From the NCBI GenBank assembly GCA_008921705.1, contig VFFE01009081.1, positions 729,912 to 793,911 on the forward strand: DNA of 64,000 bases, in the 5' to 3' direction. A program made the position numbers and the translations under genes. The stretch's first letter is position 1; every line of letters starts with the position of its first letter. The notes below the pieces were generated by a model. That model worked only from the letters and a program-made list of their open reading frames with translations, was not told where the DNA came from and made no database searches. Shown piece by piece: positions 1-12,510 of this stretch. Source of the DNA: Burhinus oedicnemus (lineage: Eukaryota; Chordata; Aves; Charadriiformes; Burhinidae).

Positions 1-3000
1 TTATGGACATTACGCAAATAACATCAGCAATACTCCTGGCTGATAATCTTCTTAAAACACCCTGTGGCCAGGAACACAATCTGTCTGTACAGCATCAGTC
101 CTTGTTATGAACACATAAAAAAAGAAATTGTTGAAGGTGGGATATTTGAGCATGTCTTAAAACCATCATAAATATGGATTTCCAGGGACTTGGAAAAATA
201 TGCCTTGGCTAATTGGACAATGTGGATGTCTGAAAGTTTCTGGTGTCAGGCAGAAGACCAGACACCTGGAAGTCCTGAAGAAAGGCATGCTTTGATAGCG
301 AGCTGTGCGTGTCCAACGAGCCTAGCACCGCCGGGCTGCAACCTGCATCCCAGGAGCATCAGACACGGCACATCGCCACTCCGAATCCTTCCTGCACTCC
401 TCTGCATGGTGTCCCATGCAGAAACCCGGGAGGCCTACAAATCTGCTTTCACGTTTGAGGTACGCACGCACACACGGGGAATGGCTCCTGCCTTCAGCAT
501 GCCTTGCAAAAACATTTCAGAAAATATAAATAAGAGCTCAGCAATTCAACGTGGACAATAACCGCCAGTAATGAGGACTTTCTTCTGTCTTGTCTTACTG
601 CGATCATGGAGAGTCACTTGCTGTCACGTTGATAACCTGCATGCCAATGCAACCTGATTCAACCTGGATATTTCTTACACTCTTGAAGCAATAATGCATC
701 GGACATCTGACATGAGGGAACCATTCCACATGAAGGAAACGTCACCCTCACAGCAGAAGACTGCTCCTGCGGGAACACTCTCCTCTGGGGCTAACCAGCG
801 GAGGGTCCCCACGCAGGTCGAGGGGGGATTTGGGGTCCATGGCACTGTCTCATCTCAGCACAGCAGAGGAAACCATTCAGCTCAAGAAGTGAAAATGCAA
901 TGTAAAATATAAAAAATAATGCTAAAAATACTATCTGGGCAACAGAAACATTCTCAAAATGCTAGATTGCTCTGGGTAATTAGCACAGTTTTCTCTGTTT
1001 AATTTCAGTCCTAAATACACATCCATGTTTTTTATTATCAAAGTTGTTTTTTCAAACAGTAGCATTTAGAGGTACGTATTTGTAAAACAATTCAGCTGTG
1101 AAGCGTAATATGCCGTAACTGACTACTAATGACTGAGATTTTATTTCTTACACTAAACTACCCAAGTCCCACAAGTCCCAGTCTTGTCTGGAAGCTATTT
1201 ATATGGCCAGGTGGCATCTAAAAAGTTTCGGTCTGTCTTCTATGAGCGTGTCAGCTGGATCTTCTTGTTCTCTTCACATATCAATGCTCTGAATCCGTCA
1301 ATAATTTGCCTAGTTGCAATTCATATTTTATAGGCATTAAAAGTCCACAGCTGAGTGTCTTAGGCTGAGAAGATTTTCAAGATTTCCTCTGTCATTCATT
1401 TATTGTCCTTTAATATTAATTTGCATCACCAGTGAACCTGACACCTGTCAGGAAGAACAAGCCTTTCAACCTGGAAAGATACCATGAATTTGTAACTGAC
1501 ACACTTTGACTTGGGAAGAAAAAGCAATTTATTATTTTTTTTAAAGGAATGCATAATGAGAAAAGAATCCTGGCTGAGCGTTCTCCATTAATGATTGTGG
1601 TTTAAGTGATTGGAATAGAAAATCTTTGCAGTAACCATGTTTAAAAGTAATTGCAGAGAAAGGGAACTGGATTAAAAGGACAGAATTTTCTGAGACTGGA
1701 TGAGGCAAATTTTAGGTCACATTTGAGTGATCTGTTGGATCACTGCAAATTCCCCAGCCCAGAATTTCTTTTTCTGCTGTTAAATATCATACTTCAAAGC
1801 ACATACATTCTATTTTAGTCTTATCTGAGAAACTCAGTGGACCATTGGAAAGTACCTGAAGTTTTGAGTAGTTCTAAATTCGCTTTTATGAGATGCATAC
1901 AAATAAGAACAACATACAACTATGGTCAAGACGTAGAGTAAAAACTGGCTCTGAGATGACGGGGTTCCATTCAGCCTGTGTCTTGCAATGTGTCTGAAGT
2001 GTAAGAGGTATCATTAAGTATATTGACATGAGATCAACATCAGAATTTAACTTCTTCAGGAATCTGAAGTTTAAAAATACAGAGCATGGAAACATATTAA
2101 AAGGTTGTTTTGCATGATGGTATATCAAGAAAGTTATTGTTGTTTTAAAAAAACTTTTAAATCTTCTAGATTAAAGGAATAAGCCATTGTATTTTAATTA
2201 TCATAATCCTAGTGCCATAATCAAACTATGTAGAGCTAAATCCTCAAATGCAGCACATCGGTAACTCCACTAAAATGTTATAAGCTATGCAGAAATGAGA
2301 AAGCAATTCCCCTAAAAACCACACAATATTTTAAGTATCCCATTGCTGGATCCTTCCCCGCTTTTGGCAATACAACACCATTTCTAAATTGAAGACGAGT
2401 CTATCTCTGTATTAGCAGCTCTATGTCTTTCACATAGGTAAAACGCAGACAGACGGAGCAGGTTATCCATACTTTGCATAGTCAAGGATCGTATAAACAG
2501 TGTAGCAAGAACAGAAAAAGCCTATATTCCTTAGACAAGCAGAAGTTATAAATTAAAAGGGCAAAAGACTCTATATTAAGACAAATCTAAACACTGAATG
2601 CAATTTGAAGAGGATTCTGCACAAGCCTGGATTGGAAATTTAGGCTTGTAGCTATCCAGGCTTACCACCACCTTTTGTTTTCGCTTTCAGACGGACAGTA
2701 TCTTAATACCATCATCAATGCCTGACAGATTTAGTGCTTGCATCTGATAATCTGTTTCACACTTTAGACACTTTTCTGTGTCAAAGAGGATGTCTTAACT
2801 TCTTTTAATATCTGCCTAATAAATTTGACTCCTCACTGTCAAAATTCTCTTTTTCCTTTCATAGATTCTGAACGTATGATGTTCTCGAGGGCTGGTTTTC
2901 TGTCTACGTTCTCTACTTCTCAGAAATTTCTAAGAATATAATTCCAAAAAGATACCAAGTCATGGATTTGTGGAGGATACATGGAGGATATGCAGCAATA

Positions 3001-3484
3001 AGCTTTTGTTCTTCAATGCCAAGTACTATAGAAATATTGATAAATATATACATTCATTAGGTATTCACAACAGAAAATCCTGCTTTAAGATTTGACTAAG
3101 TGAACGATATGTTGCATACCAAGAATGGCTTATTGCAAATTCTAATATTTAAATGGTGATGGGAGATTAATAATACTTTTCAATAAAGGACAATAATTCA
3201 TTGAATACATCCAAACCACCACTTATTTAAAGGGCATTATTTCAAGAGCAAGTAAATCAGTAATTAGTGGCTTAGTCAATAATCCAAAGACAGATTTTTA
3301 TTTTTCATAATTAACACTTGGCAAATACACTAGCTTTTAGAACTTGTATTTTATACTGAGGGAGTTAGGCAAACTGCCAGAAGAACTGTATGTCTTATTC
3401 ATAAATACACTTTTATTGTAACTACCAGCAGGGTACATAGAGAGTGATGTGCACAGTCACGCCCAGCCATGTGTGCAGGTGACA
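1..3484. other. Unique intronic sequence, no gene seen
   Basis: AT-rich sequence with a slightly GC-richer patch at 290-500. Open frames are short and unlike known proteins. No repeats were recognised. Confidence 0.6.
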
Positions 3485-5292
3485 CAGAATCATAGAACAG
3501 TTTGGGTTGGAAGGGACCTTTAAATGCCATCTGGTCCAACCCCCCTGCCATGGGCAGGGACACCTCCCACCAGACCAGGTTGCTCCAAGCCCCGTCCAAC
3601 CTGGCCTTGAACACCTCCAGGGATGGGGCAGCCCCAGCTTCTCTGGGCAACCTGTGCCAGGGTCTCACCATCCTCACAGTAAAAGATTTCCTCTTTATAT
3701 CTAGTCTAAATCTTCCCTCTTTCAGTTTAAAGCCTTTACCCCTTGTTCTATCGCTACAGGCCCTGCTAGAAAGTTTGTCCCCGTCTTTCTTATAAGCCCC
3801 TTTAAGCACTGAAAGGCCACAATATGGTCTCCCTGGAGCCTTCTCTTCTCCAGGCTGAACACCCCCAACTCTCTCAGCCTGAACTCACAGCAGAGGGGCT
3901 CCAGCCCTCGGATCATCTTCCTGGCCTCCTCTGGCCCTGCTCCAACAGGTCCATGTCCTTCTGCTGTTGGTGTCCCCAGAGCTGGACACAGTATTCCAGG
4001 TGGGGTCTCCCCAGAGCGGAGCAGAGGGGCAGAATCCCCTCCCTGGCCCTGCTGCCCACGCTGCTGGGGATGCAGCCCAGGATGCAGGGGGCTTTCTGGG
4101 CTGCCAGTGCACATTGCCGGCTCATGTTGAGCTTCTCACACAACAACACCCCGAGTCCTTCTCCTCAGGGCTGCTCTCAATCCCTTAATTCCCCAATTCC
4201 TGTGTTGATCCTGGGGGTTGACCTGACCCAGGTGCGGGACCCTGCACTTGGCCTTGTTGAACCTCATGAGGTCACACGGGCCCACTTCTCGAGCTTGTCC
4301 AGGTCCCTCTGGATGACATCCTGTCCCTCAGGCATGTCAGCTGCACCACTCAGCTTGGTGTCATCTGCAAACATGCTCAGGGTGCACTCAATCCCCCTGT
4401 CTATGTCATTGATGAAAGTATTGAACAGTACTGGTCTCAATATGGACCCCTGAGGGACACCGCTTGTCACCAATCTCCATCTGGACGTTGAGCCATTGAC
4501 CACTACCCTCTGGATGCAACCATCCAACCAATTCCTCATCCACCGAACAGCCCACCTATCAAATCCATGTCTCTCCAATTTAGAGAGAAGGATGTTGGGG
4601 GCGGCCTTGTCAAAGGCCTTACAGAAGTCCAGATGGACAACATCTGTAGCTCTTCCCTTGTCCACTGATGTAGTCACTCCACCATAGAAGGCCACTATGT
4701 TGGTCAAGCAGGATTTGCCCTTGGTGAAGGCATGCTGACTGTCTTGAAACACCTCCATGTGCCTTAGCACAGCTTCTAGGAGGATCTGTTCTATGACCGT
4801 CCCAGGCACAGAGGTGAGGCTGACAGGTCAGTAGTTCCCAGGGTCCTCCTTTCTACCCTTTTTAAAGATGGGTGCAATGTTTCCCTTTTTCCAGTCACCA
4901 GGGACTTCACCTGACTGCCATGACTTTTCAAATATCACAGAGAGTGGCTTGGAAACTACATCAGCCAACTCCCTCAGGATGCTGGGATGCATGTCATCAG
5001 GTCTCACAGAATTCTATATATTCAGGTTCCTCAGGTGGTCATGAACCTGATCTTCTTTTACAGTGGGAGGGACTTTGCTTCCCCAGTTCCTGTCTTGCGG
5101 TCCCATCCATTTGTGAGGTGTGGGGAGAGAGGTTCCCAGTGACGACTGAGGCAAAAAAGCCTTCTCCTCATCCTTTGTTACCAGTTTGCCAGTCTTGCTC
5201 GTCAGAGGGAGGGACGCTTTCTTTGACTTTCCTTTTCTGGCTGACATACGTGCAGAAGCCCTCCTTATTATTCTTAGCCACAAAGCCATGTA
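3485..5292 (-). mobile_element. CR1 non-LTR retrotransposon, 5'-truncated, about 1.8 kb
   Basis: Read on the plus strand, the typical reversed CR1 3' end starts at 3485 (CAGAATCATAGAACAG, then GGTTGGAAGGGACC), so the element itself runs on the minus strand. It continues through the 3' part of ORF2 to about 5290, where similarity to CR1 fades. The 5' half (ORF1 and endonuclease) is missing, the usual CR1 truncation. It lies in the NEGR1 sense orientation. The 5' limit is approximate. Confidence 0.93.
3760..5290 (-). pseudogene. CR1 ORF2 reverse transcriptase, decayed
   Basis: The translation starts in the RT N-terminal region (VTKDEEKAF). It runs through [27 protein letters not shown] and VPGTVIEQ, then [36 protein letters not shown] and the catalytic [10 protein letters not shown] box near 4370-4410. 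The C-terminal piece with [13 protein letters not shown] and [11 protein letters not shown] follows. Breaks include a TGA stop where CR1 has Arg after DPGNY (near 4830), another stop near 5005, and a frame change near 4270-4285 just after the palm domain. The GTG at 4809 is not a real start. It is non-functional but only moderately diverged. Confidence 0.9.
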
Positions 5293-8200
5293 TTAATAGC
5301 CTGAGACTGTCTGTTTCTTCCAGTGTTGCTGCCCACAGCTGGGAGGAGAGAGAAGAAAATAACCTGTTCCCCAGCCTCCCTTACCAACCACCCCAAGGCC
5401 ATAACCCCACCTGAGGAGCTGGTCCATGCTGCTGGGTCTGAGCACAGAAGGTGACTGAACACTCCTGCACTTCAACGGGGCACCGCTGAAACCCAGCAGC
5501 TCCAAAACTGAACACGCGTTAAATGGCATTTATTATTCCTAATGACGACTTCTCTCTAATTTAAAAACAGACCACAGGGAGCACGGGCTGCTGCCCAACA
5601 CCGACAGCAAATGGGCAAAATCTTTGTCAAAAAAAAAAATAAAAATCAAAATCTTTGTCAGCAAACCAGATTTAATTCTTTGTTATGCATAGAAAAATTT
5701 CTACCATACTGATTACTACCATTTATTTTGTTCATTCCCCCACCCCGGCACAAGATGAAAAAGCGAGCAAATGAAGAAATGAAGGAAAATCTGTAACGGT
5801 GCGGCTGGGCTGACACGGTGGCTCTGGCGGGAGCCAACATCCTGATTTCATCTGTCATTTACAAAACCCGTTTGTAAAAACAGCTCAGATGGTTTTCAAG
5901 TCTAAGTAGAGTTCCTTGATCAATAGAGCTTCCAAGGAATACTAAACACTTTTCAGAGAGAGAAAGAGAATTTAGATTAACCTTAAAAATTACATTTTGC
6001 CAGTGATAGGCAATGTAAGCCCAGTTCCTCTTTGCAGCGTTTCAACAAATATTTGCCCTTTTTATATATGTAGTTAGATTGCTTTAATAAGACTAGCTTG
6101 CTCCTTACAGCAGAACCGATCCATACTTATTATTTTCCCAATAAAATACACATTTTTTTCACCACTGTGCAATCACAGTCAATTCCTCACACCTTATTTT
6201 TCAAAATAACATTTAGCTTGCACCAGTGTTTTTTATATTTTAAGAGAGTAGGAATGAAATAACTGAATCTTCTCAAAGCAAGCTGTAAATACTAGCATGA
6301 AAAAGCACCAGCAAGGGAATGAGGTTTCACCCTAATGAAGAAAAATCACTTTGGCTACATCTGCATATACCAGAGTTCTTTCAGAAAAAAACTATGGGGT
6401 TTTAGGAGGGAAAAAAAAAAAAAACCCACTTGCAAAGCCGTCCAGGGGAGTGCTCAGCTGTACTGCGCTAGCACTGACCGCGGCCCGTTATGTCGTGATT
6501 TTTGAAGTGCACTGCAGCCCGGGGATCTGCGCACGTAACTCATCTCACGTGGAGCTGGAAGACCAAACCCCACAGCACGCGCTGCCTGTGCCGCATCCCG
6601 CAGGAGACGGGCAGCTCGGAGTTAAACCCTCTGGGACATTATCGCGTTGATGGCTCATTCGTTTTGGAGCAATTTTACACTGAAATCTTTACATAAAAGT
6701 CAGTCGCCTTTGCTTTTTCTAAGCCAAAGCGACTCAACGTCCTCACAAACACAGGCTATCCCACCACGGGGAGGTTACCCAGCACCCGGGGCTGCCCCCG
6801 AGAGCCGGGTCAGGCGGCCGCGACGCGCGGCAGTACGGGGCAGGAATCCATCAGCGTTCCATCCCTGCCTTCAACTCCCACAGCTGCTGCCACGGACGGA
6901 GAGGCAGGTGCTGACGCATGAACCATATTACTGCTAAAGGAACAGGCCATTTGGCGATGACTTTTCTCACTAGAATACCATATCGAAAATACTTTTAAAT
7001 TTCCTAAAGTGTTCAGCTGGGAAAGGAGGTTAGAGCAAAAAAACCCCAACATTTTGAGACAGAAGAGGAGAGAAGGAAATGTTTTTCTTGCTCGCCTTCA
7101 TTCCACTATGGTTTTTCCAAAGCTGTAATTAATTTGGGGTGCATGTGGAAACAAGGGAGCTGTTTCACTTGATGCCAGGCTGGACGGCAATGGCACGGCT
7201 GCTCCCCCAGGTGGTTTGGGGGCCAAAAACCCGGCACCCGATGGCACGAAAGAGAAGTGAGAGAAGCTGCAGCATTCCCGTGAGATCTGGCCCTGCAGGG
7301 CACGATGGCCGTGCCTGGGCTGGACTCCAAAACATCCACACATCCAAGAGCAAATGGGACTCGGATGGTTCTTTGCTTTGTTCCGGCAACAGGTTTGGAA
7401 ACACTTTTGGAAATGATAGGGTGCATTACGAGGATTAAAAAATGAGGAGAAGAGAGCCGGCAGTGCAGCATCTCTGGGTGAAGCTGCGAGCACTCCGACA
7501 ATCTCGGGTCAAATACTAGGCTTGTAGGAGAAAATAACCGTATGGAAAAGCTCAGTGACACATTTAGCTTTTAGACGTTTGGGTTTTTATATATTAGGTA
7601 TCTCTTTTCTTGCTTGCACAGACTTCATCTGATAAAGGCCTCCCTGCTGTGTCCATCTAAGAGCAAACTCGTGAACCAAACGTCTCCCTGTGCATTACCG
7701 GGCACGTCGCCGGCTGCGGAGTCACGCTCGGCAGCAGTGCTCCTGTGCCCACCGTGGTGCCGGCGGGGCTGGCGTAGGTACCTCTCACCTGTGATTTTAA
7801 ACCAGTATTCCGACTCCATCAAATTCCAGCTCACAAAGTGGAACCGAGTCACCACCAGCAAAACACACCTGAACCGTATGCCACGTTTCTTGTAAAAACA
7901 CCACCCGCCCTAATTAATTGCTAGCTGTCCCCAGGCTTGCTTGGGGAGTTCCAACTTTTCCGAAGTTTTTCACTGGGACCAGTTTGTAACTAGACCAAAC
8001 CCAGCAGCACTAGGAATGGTGGGAGCAGTTTTCGCCTAGAAACGGTACCTCCCAACGGTGAAAAAGCAAACAGGGATGGTGAAGGCCACGAGCATCCACC
8101 TGGCTTGGGCTTCCCTTTGCTGGCAGCAAGAGAAGGAGGGAGAGAGGGAAGGATCCAGAAAGCCTTCGAGAGACACGTCATCAGAGCATTCCCTCAGCTG

Positions 8201-11200
8201 AGTATATTTGCTGAGAAGAAGGAAAATCACCAGAAATCTGGCTGGTTTGCCTTCCCGTAGCGCCCGCGATCCCCAAGCGCCACTTGCCATGGCTGTACCC
8301 GAGCCAGGCACCGTGGCAGAGGGGAGGGGGCGGCGGTTCTGAACCCTCCCCTCAGCAACCCTGGAATCTCGCAAAGTCAGAATAAAAACGCAGTGCCTGC
8401 TATTGCAAACCAGAAAAGACAATTTTATCTGCAACAGTGTCACCAGATGCGGGGATAACTTGGTTTTCATCATCTGCAATATGAAAGAGAAAGAGCAAAT
8501 CTCTTTTTCTGGTCCATTTCTGAAGCCTGACATCCCACCCCAGCTATCAAACATCTGCTGCCTGAGAGCCCCGCAGAGACCCAGGGTTTGTGCACCACTG
8601 CGGCGGTCACGGGATTTCTGCTCCTACAGCTTCTGCATACAATACTACGTGTGATTTGTTTGGTTTCTAGCTTGACTTCTTTCTTTTACTCAAAGGGGAA
8701 CAATTATAGGTAAGGTGTTCACATACCTCATGAAGGAGGACATTGGTTAAACATAAATGAGGAGCTTTGCTTTCCCAAATAATGAAAGTTCGAATACATC
8801 TCTTTCATACACCTTTATTAAAACAACAACAACAACAAAGCTAGGAAAAGGATTTTGTTTTTTAAAAAAACAATCAGTCTTTAAGCAAAGGAGAAAATAA
8901 AAAATACAAAGAAAAGATAAATTTCAATTTCTTCTAAAAATATGCAAAAATATTTGTTAGTTGAGAAAAAACTCCCTTACAGAAAGCTGGTCTACGAATG
9001 TTTTTTAATCCTGAATTTCAGTACATTAAAACTCGACAAATCCAACACATCGTTACAGCCAGGTAGCTGCAGACCTCCTTTGCTGGGCCATTAATTTTGA
9101 ACAAAAAGCTTATTTAAAGGTGTGTTGGAAACAAAATGCAGCTAACTAGTGTGAGAAAGCTTGTGATGTTTGGGACCTACTACCACGAAAACAGATTATC
9201 CAAACGTACCTATGGAAAGGGTCGTTGGACAGTTTAAAACTATTTGTGTTTCTTTGTTATGGAAGTTAAACAAACCCACGGGGTTTTTTTTCCAAAAAAA
9301 TGCTGCAACCTAGCTCTCGCAGGGCATATATTCCCTTTTCCCTTGCCGATCTCCGGGTGCAGCACCGTCCCAGGGCGGCGCGGGTCCTGCACGGCCCCTG
9401 AGCATCCCGTGGCCGCCAGCGCCTGCACCCGCTCCGTGCCCGGGCAGCACCCGCGGGAGTCAATGGAGTTGTTTCCGCACGATAACCAAACACCATTAAT
9501 ATGTCTAAGCTCAAGTTCTCGGGATCAGAAGTCACCGTCTCCCATGGAAACAGGAGCTGGCAGTAACGAGAGGAGTCACGGCATCTCTGAGGCAATTAGA
9601 GGCAATCTAACCGCATTCATGATTTAAGCACTCGCTGGTAAGTGCAATGCACACACAAACTTTCCACCACTGCCTGCGACACAAAAGGTATTTACCCTGC
9701 GGAGAGCAAATAATGTTTGCGCTCCTGCCTTCTCCACAGACTCCACCGCTGAAAGCCGCTAGAAATTGCAGCTAAATACACATATTTGTATATAATCAAT
9801 GTCCCTGCCACATGCCTTTCAGGCGAGGGGAGGGGAGGGTCTTGCTGTGCTCCGACCCCCTCTCCTTTGGCAAATTTGCCCGCCGTACTCTTATTAAATG
9901 AGCAACTCGGGAGCACGGCTGCATCTCCACGAACCCAAGAGCACGACAACAAAGAAGAGGGGACAGCAAAGCCCTGTGGCCACCTTCCTCGGCCACCCAG
10001 CGGGACCTGCTCGGCCCAGCCCCTTGCGGCTGCCCCCTCCCCGCACCCGGCTGTGAGCAGGACGCAGCCCACCCGCCCGTCCACCCTGCTGTCCTCCACC
10101 ACCACCCACAGCCACTGCGCCCGCTCCGCCGTTAGCTCTGCTCAGGGCTTCTCCTCCCAGCTTCTCATCACCGCGAGCAATCAGTTCGCCCCTCCTGGCC
10201 TCTCCGTCCCCCTCTCTTCGCTGGTGCGTCCCCGTCTTTTTTCGTCGCACTGCAAACCTCCCGGAACAAGGACCCTGCCTTAGCATTCATTTAGGTCTTC
10301 GCTGGGACAGGGAGTCCGAATCTCGGAGGCTTATTCTGCACGCTCCTAGCTCACCTCCACCTGCACCCCACCAAACCCCGACCGTAAACATTTCCAGCGG
10401 CCTTAGTTCCGCTGTGGATTATGGAAGATCACAGTCCCGGACCAATAACGAAATGTTGATATGACTCAACTTCCGAGAGTTTTAAAATGCGTAGCAATGC
10501 TGAGAAGTTATGGGACACTAAATTTCTGCCCTTCATCTGGGTTGTGCAAGTGACGCCACGGGAAGCAACCAGCTTTGCCATCCAGAGGTTACTATAAGAA
10601 AACATCACCAGTTTAACTAGAGAGGATCTAGAAATACCTAACACCTGCAGAGCAAATCTCATTAAGGCAAAAAAATGTCTCACATAAAGCAAAGATGCCC
10701 AATTACAAATTTATCTTATTTTTTACATAACACCTCAAAGCTAAAGAGACTTCACACTGAGAGGAGGAAGATAACACAAGATATTTTTGTTGTCATCTCT
10801 TAATAATGATTAGGCAATAAGTGAAAACCTGGATCAAAGTAGGAGGTATGAAAAATAAGACTGACAATCAGAAAAGGAAAACTGATTCAAACGATGTTAA
10901 TAATCTGAAAGGCTCTGGAAAATATACTAATCGTGCTCATGAAGAAAAGGGAAAAGACACAATGATACAGCAAAAAAAGCATTGCACCAGCCAAAAGCCT
11001 TATCCCAGTGCACACATCGTGCCTGCCCGTGCACAACGCTCCCACCAGCACCCTCTGCAGCCCTGCTAATGGGCAGGGGAAACGGCAGCCCTCAGATCCA
11101 AAAGGATCGGATGGATGAAGGTCTGAAAATACAAAAACTATTTTAAAAACTCACTTTTAGGGTAAAACCTTCTTGAGCATGCTCCTATTCCAGCCAGCTG

Positions 11201-11714
11201 AAAAAGACAAAGCCTGTGGCTGTCTCACAGCCTGTTTCACCATCTGAATTCACACTCGCTGCAAACACCATGTGACGGGAAAAGACAAAAGTCACAAGAG
11301 GCAGAGAGCTCAGATGGAGGGAGGAAAAACAGTATTTCCTACAACTAGGAAAAATCATTTTTTCATGCTCCAAGCTTCACGGCGCATGCCTTTCACAAGG
11401 ATGTATGTCTTACTGCATTTTTTCTTTTGAATTCTGGATTGGATGGACCTAGTGAAAACTACCCAGATTTCTGCCCAGGAAAAATATGGTCTGCCCAGGT
11501 GTAATATATAATGCATGTCTTTCTGCTTTGTGTAAATAAAATCCAGCTATATAAGCAAAATTCTGGTTTTTAAGCTCCTGCAGTTTCACTGACTGCAATG
11601 GAAGTGAAGATAGACACTGTCGTGTGCGTATTTTATTTCTGCAGCTTTGTGACTTGTAAGCAACAAATGGAAAAAAAGAAAAATACCTGGATTGAAATTC
11701 AGTATGGGCTTGGT
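5293..11714. other. Intronic sequence between CR1 copies
   Basis: Mixed unique DNA. GC-rich patches at about 6520-6850, 9340-9470 and 9990-10250 give compositional open frames on both strands. It holds the direct repeat at 5616-5660, an A-run near 6408-6424 and a (CAA)5. No homology to a known protein was recognised. Confidence 0.6.
5616..5660. repeat. 14-bp direct repeat flanking an A-rich insert
   Basis: CAAAATCTTTGTCA occurs at 5616-5629 and again at 5647-5660, with 17 bp of A-rich sequence between. This is either a small tandem duplication or a target-site duplication around a bare A-tail. Confidence 0.9.
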
Positions 11715-12510
11715 TTCACAGAATCACAGCACCACAGGCTGGCTGAGGTTGGTAGAGACCTCTGGAGGTCATCTGGTCCAACCCCCCTGCTCAAGCAGGA
11801 CCACCCAGAGCTGGTTGCCCAGGACCACATGCAGACAGCGTTTTAATATCTCCAAGGATGGAGAGTCCACCAACACTCTGGGCAACCTGTCCAATTGTTC
11901 AGTCACCCTCACAGTGAAAAAGTGTTCCCCGATGTCCAGAGGGACCCTCCTGTGTGTCAGTTTGTGCCCGTGGCCTCTGGTCCTGTCCCTGGGCACCACT
12001 GGGAAGAGCCTGGCTCCGTCCTCTCGGCACCCTGCCTGCAGGTGTCTGTACACATGGATGAGACCCCCCGAGCCTGCTCTGCTCCGGGCTGAGCAGCCCC
12101 AGCTCTCCCAGCCTCTCCTCATAGGAGAGATGCTCCAGTCCCTTCAGCATCTCGGTGGCCCTTCGCTGGACTCTCTCCAGTATGTCCATGTCTCTCCTGT
12201 ACTGGGGAGCCCAGCACTGGACCCAACACTCCAGGTGTGGCCTCACCAGTGCTTGGTAGAGGGGAAGGATCCCCATGGTGACACCCCAGTTATGAGAGCT
12301 GTCCCACCACATCTCTGCGATGCCAGCAAAGTCATAGCCCTGCACCTGCATAGCCTTCCAGCTCCTCCTGTCCAATCCCCGTACTGTGCAGGTGGGTGTT
12401 GAGCACTTCAGAGAGGCACCCAGCGTGCCGGCTCCCCAGAAAGGCCAAGGGACCGTTCCCCAGGGCTGTCCCACCCATGCTTCCTCATGCACTTGCCTAG
12501 GTGCGAGCTG
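11715..12510 (-). mobile_element. CR1 copy with large internal deletion
   Basis: The reversed CR1 3' end is at about 11715 (CACAGAATCACAGCACCACAGG, then CTGGAGGTCATCTGGTCCAACCCCC). The 3' UTR and ORF2 C-terminus follow to about 12274, and then the sequence jumps directly to ORF2 endonuclease-domain sequence up to about 12490-12510. The central part of ORF2 (the rest of the endonuclease and nearly all of the RT) is absent. Orientation is minus. Confidence 0.85.
11899..12492 (-). pseudogene. CR1 ORF2 remnant: endonuclease start fused to RT C-terminus
   Basis: A 197-codon open frame. Residues 42-73 carry the CR1 endonuclease stretch with [20 protein letters not shown]. Residues 74-139 then carry the RT C-terminal region ([56 protein letters not shown]). 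In full-length CR1 these are separated by well over a kilobase, so residue 73/74 (about 12274) marks an in-frame deletion join. The remaining 3' codons run into the shifted 3' end. No product is expected. Confidence 0.8.

Noticed and set aside
3824..4453. 209-codon plus-strand frame at 3824-4453
   Set aside because: It is antisense to the CR1 reverse-transcriptase relic and has no independent homology.
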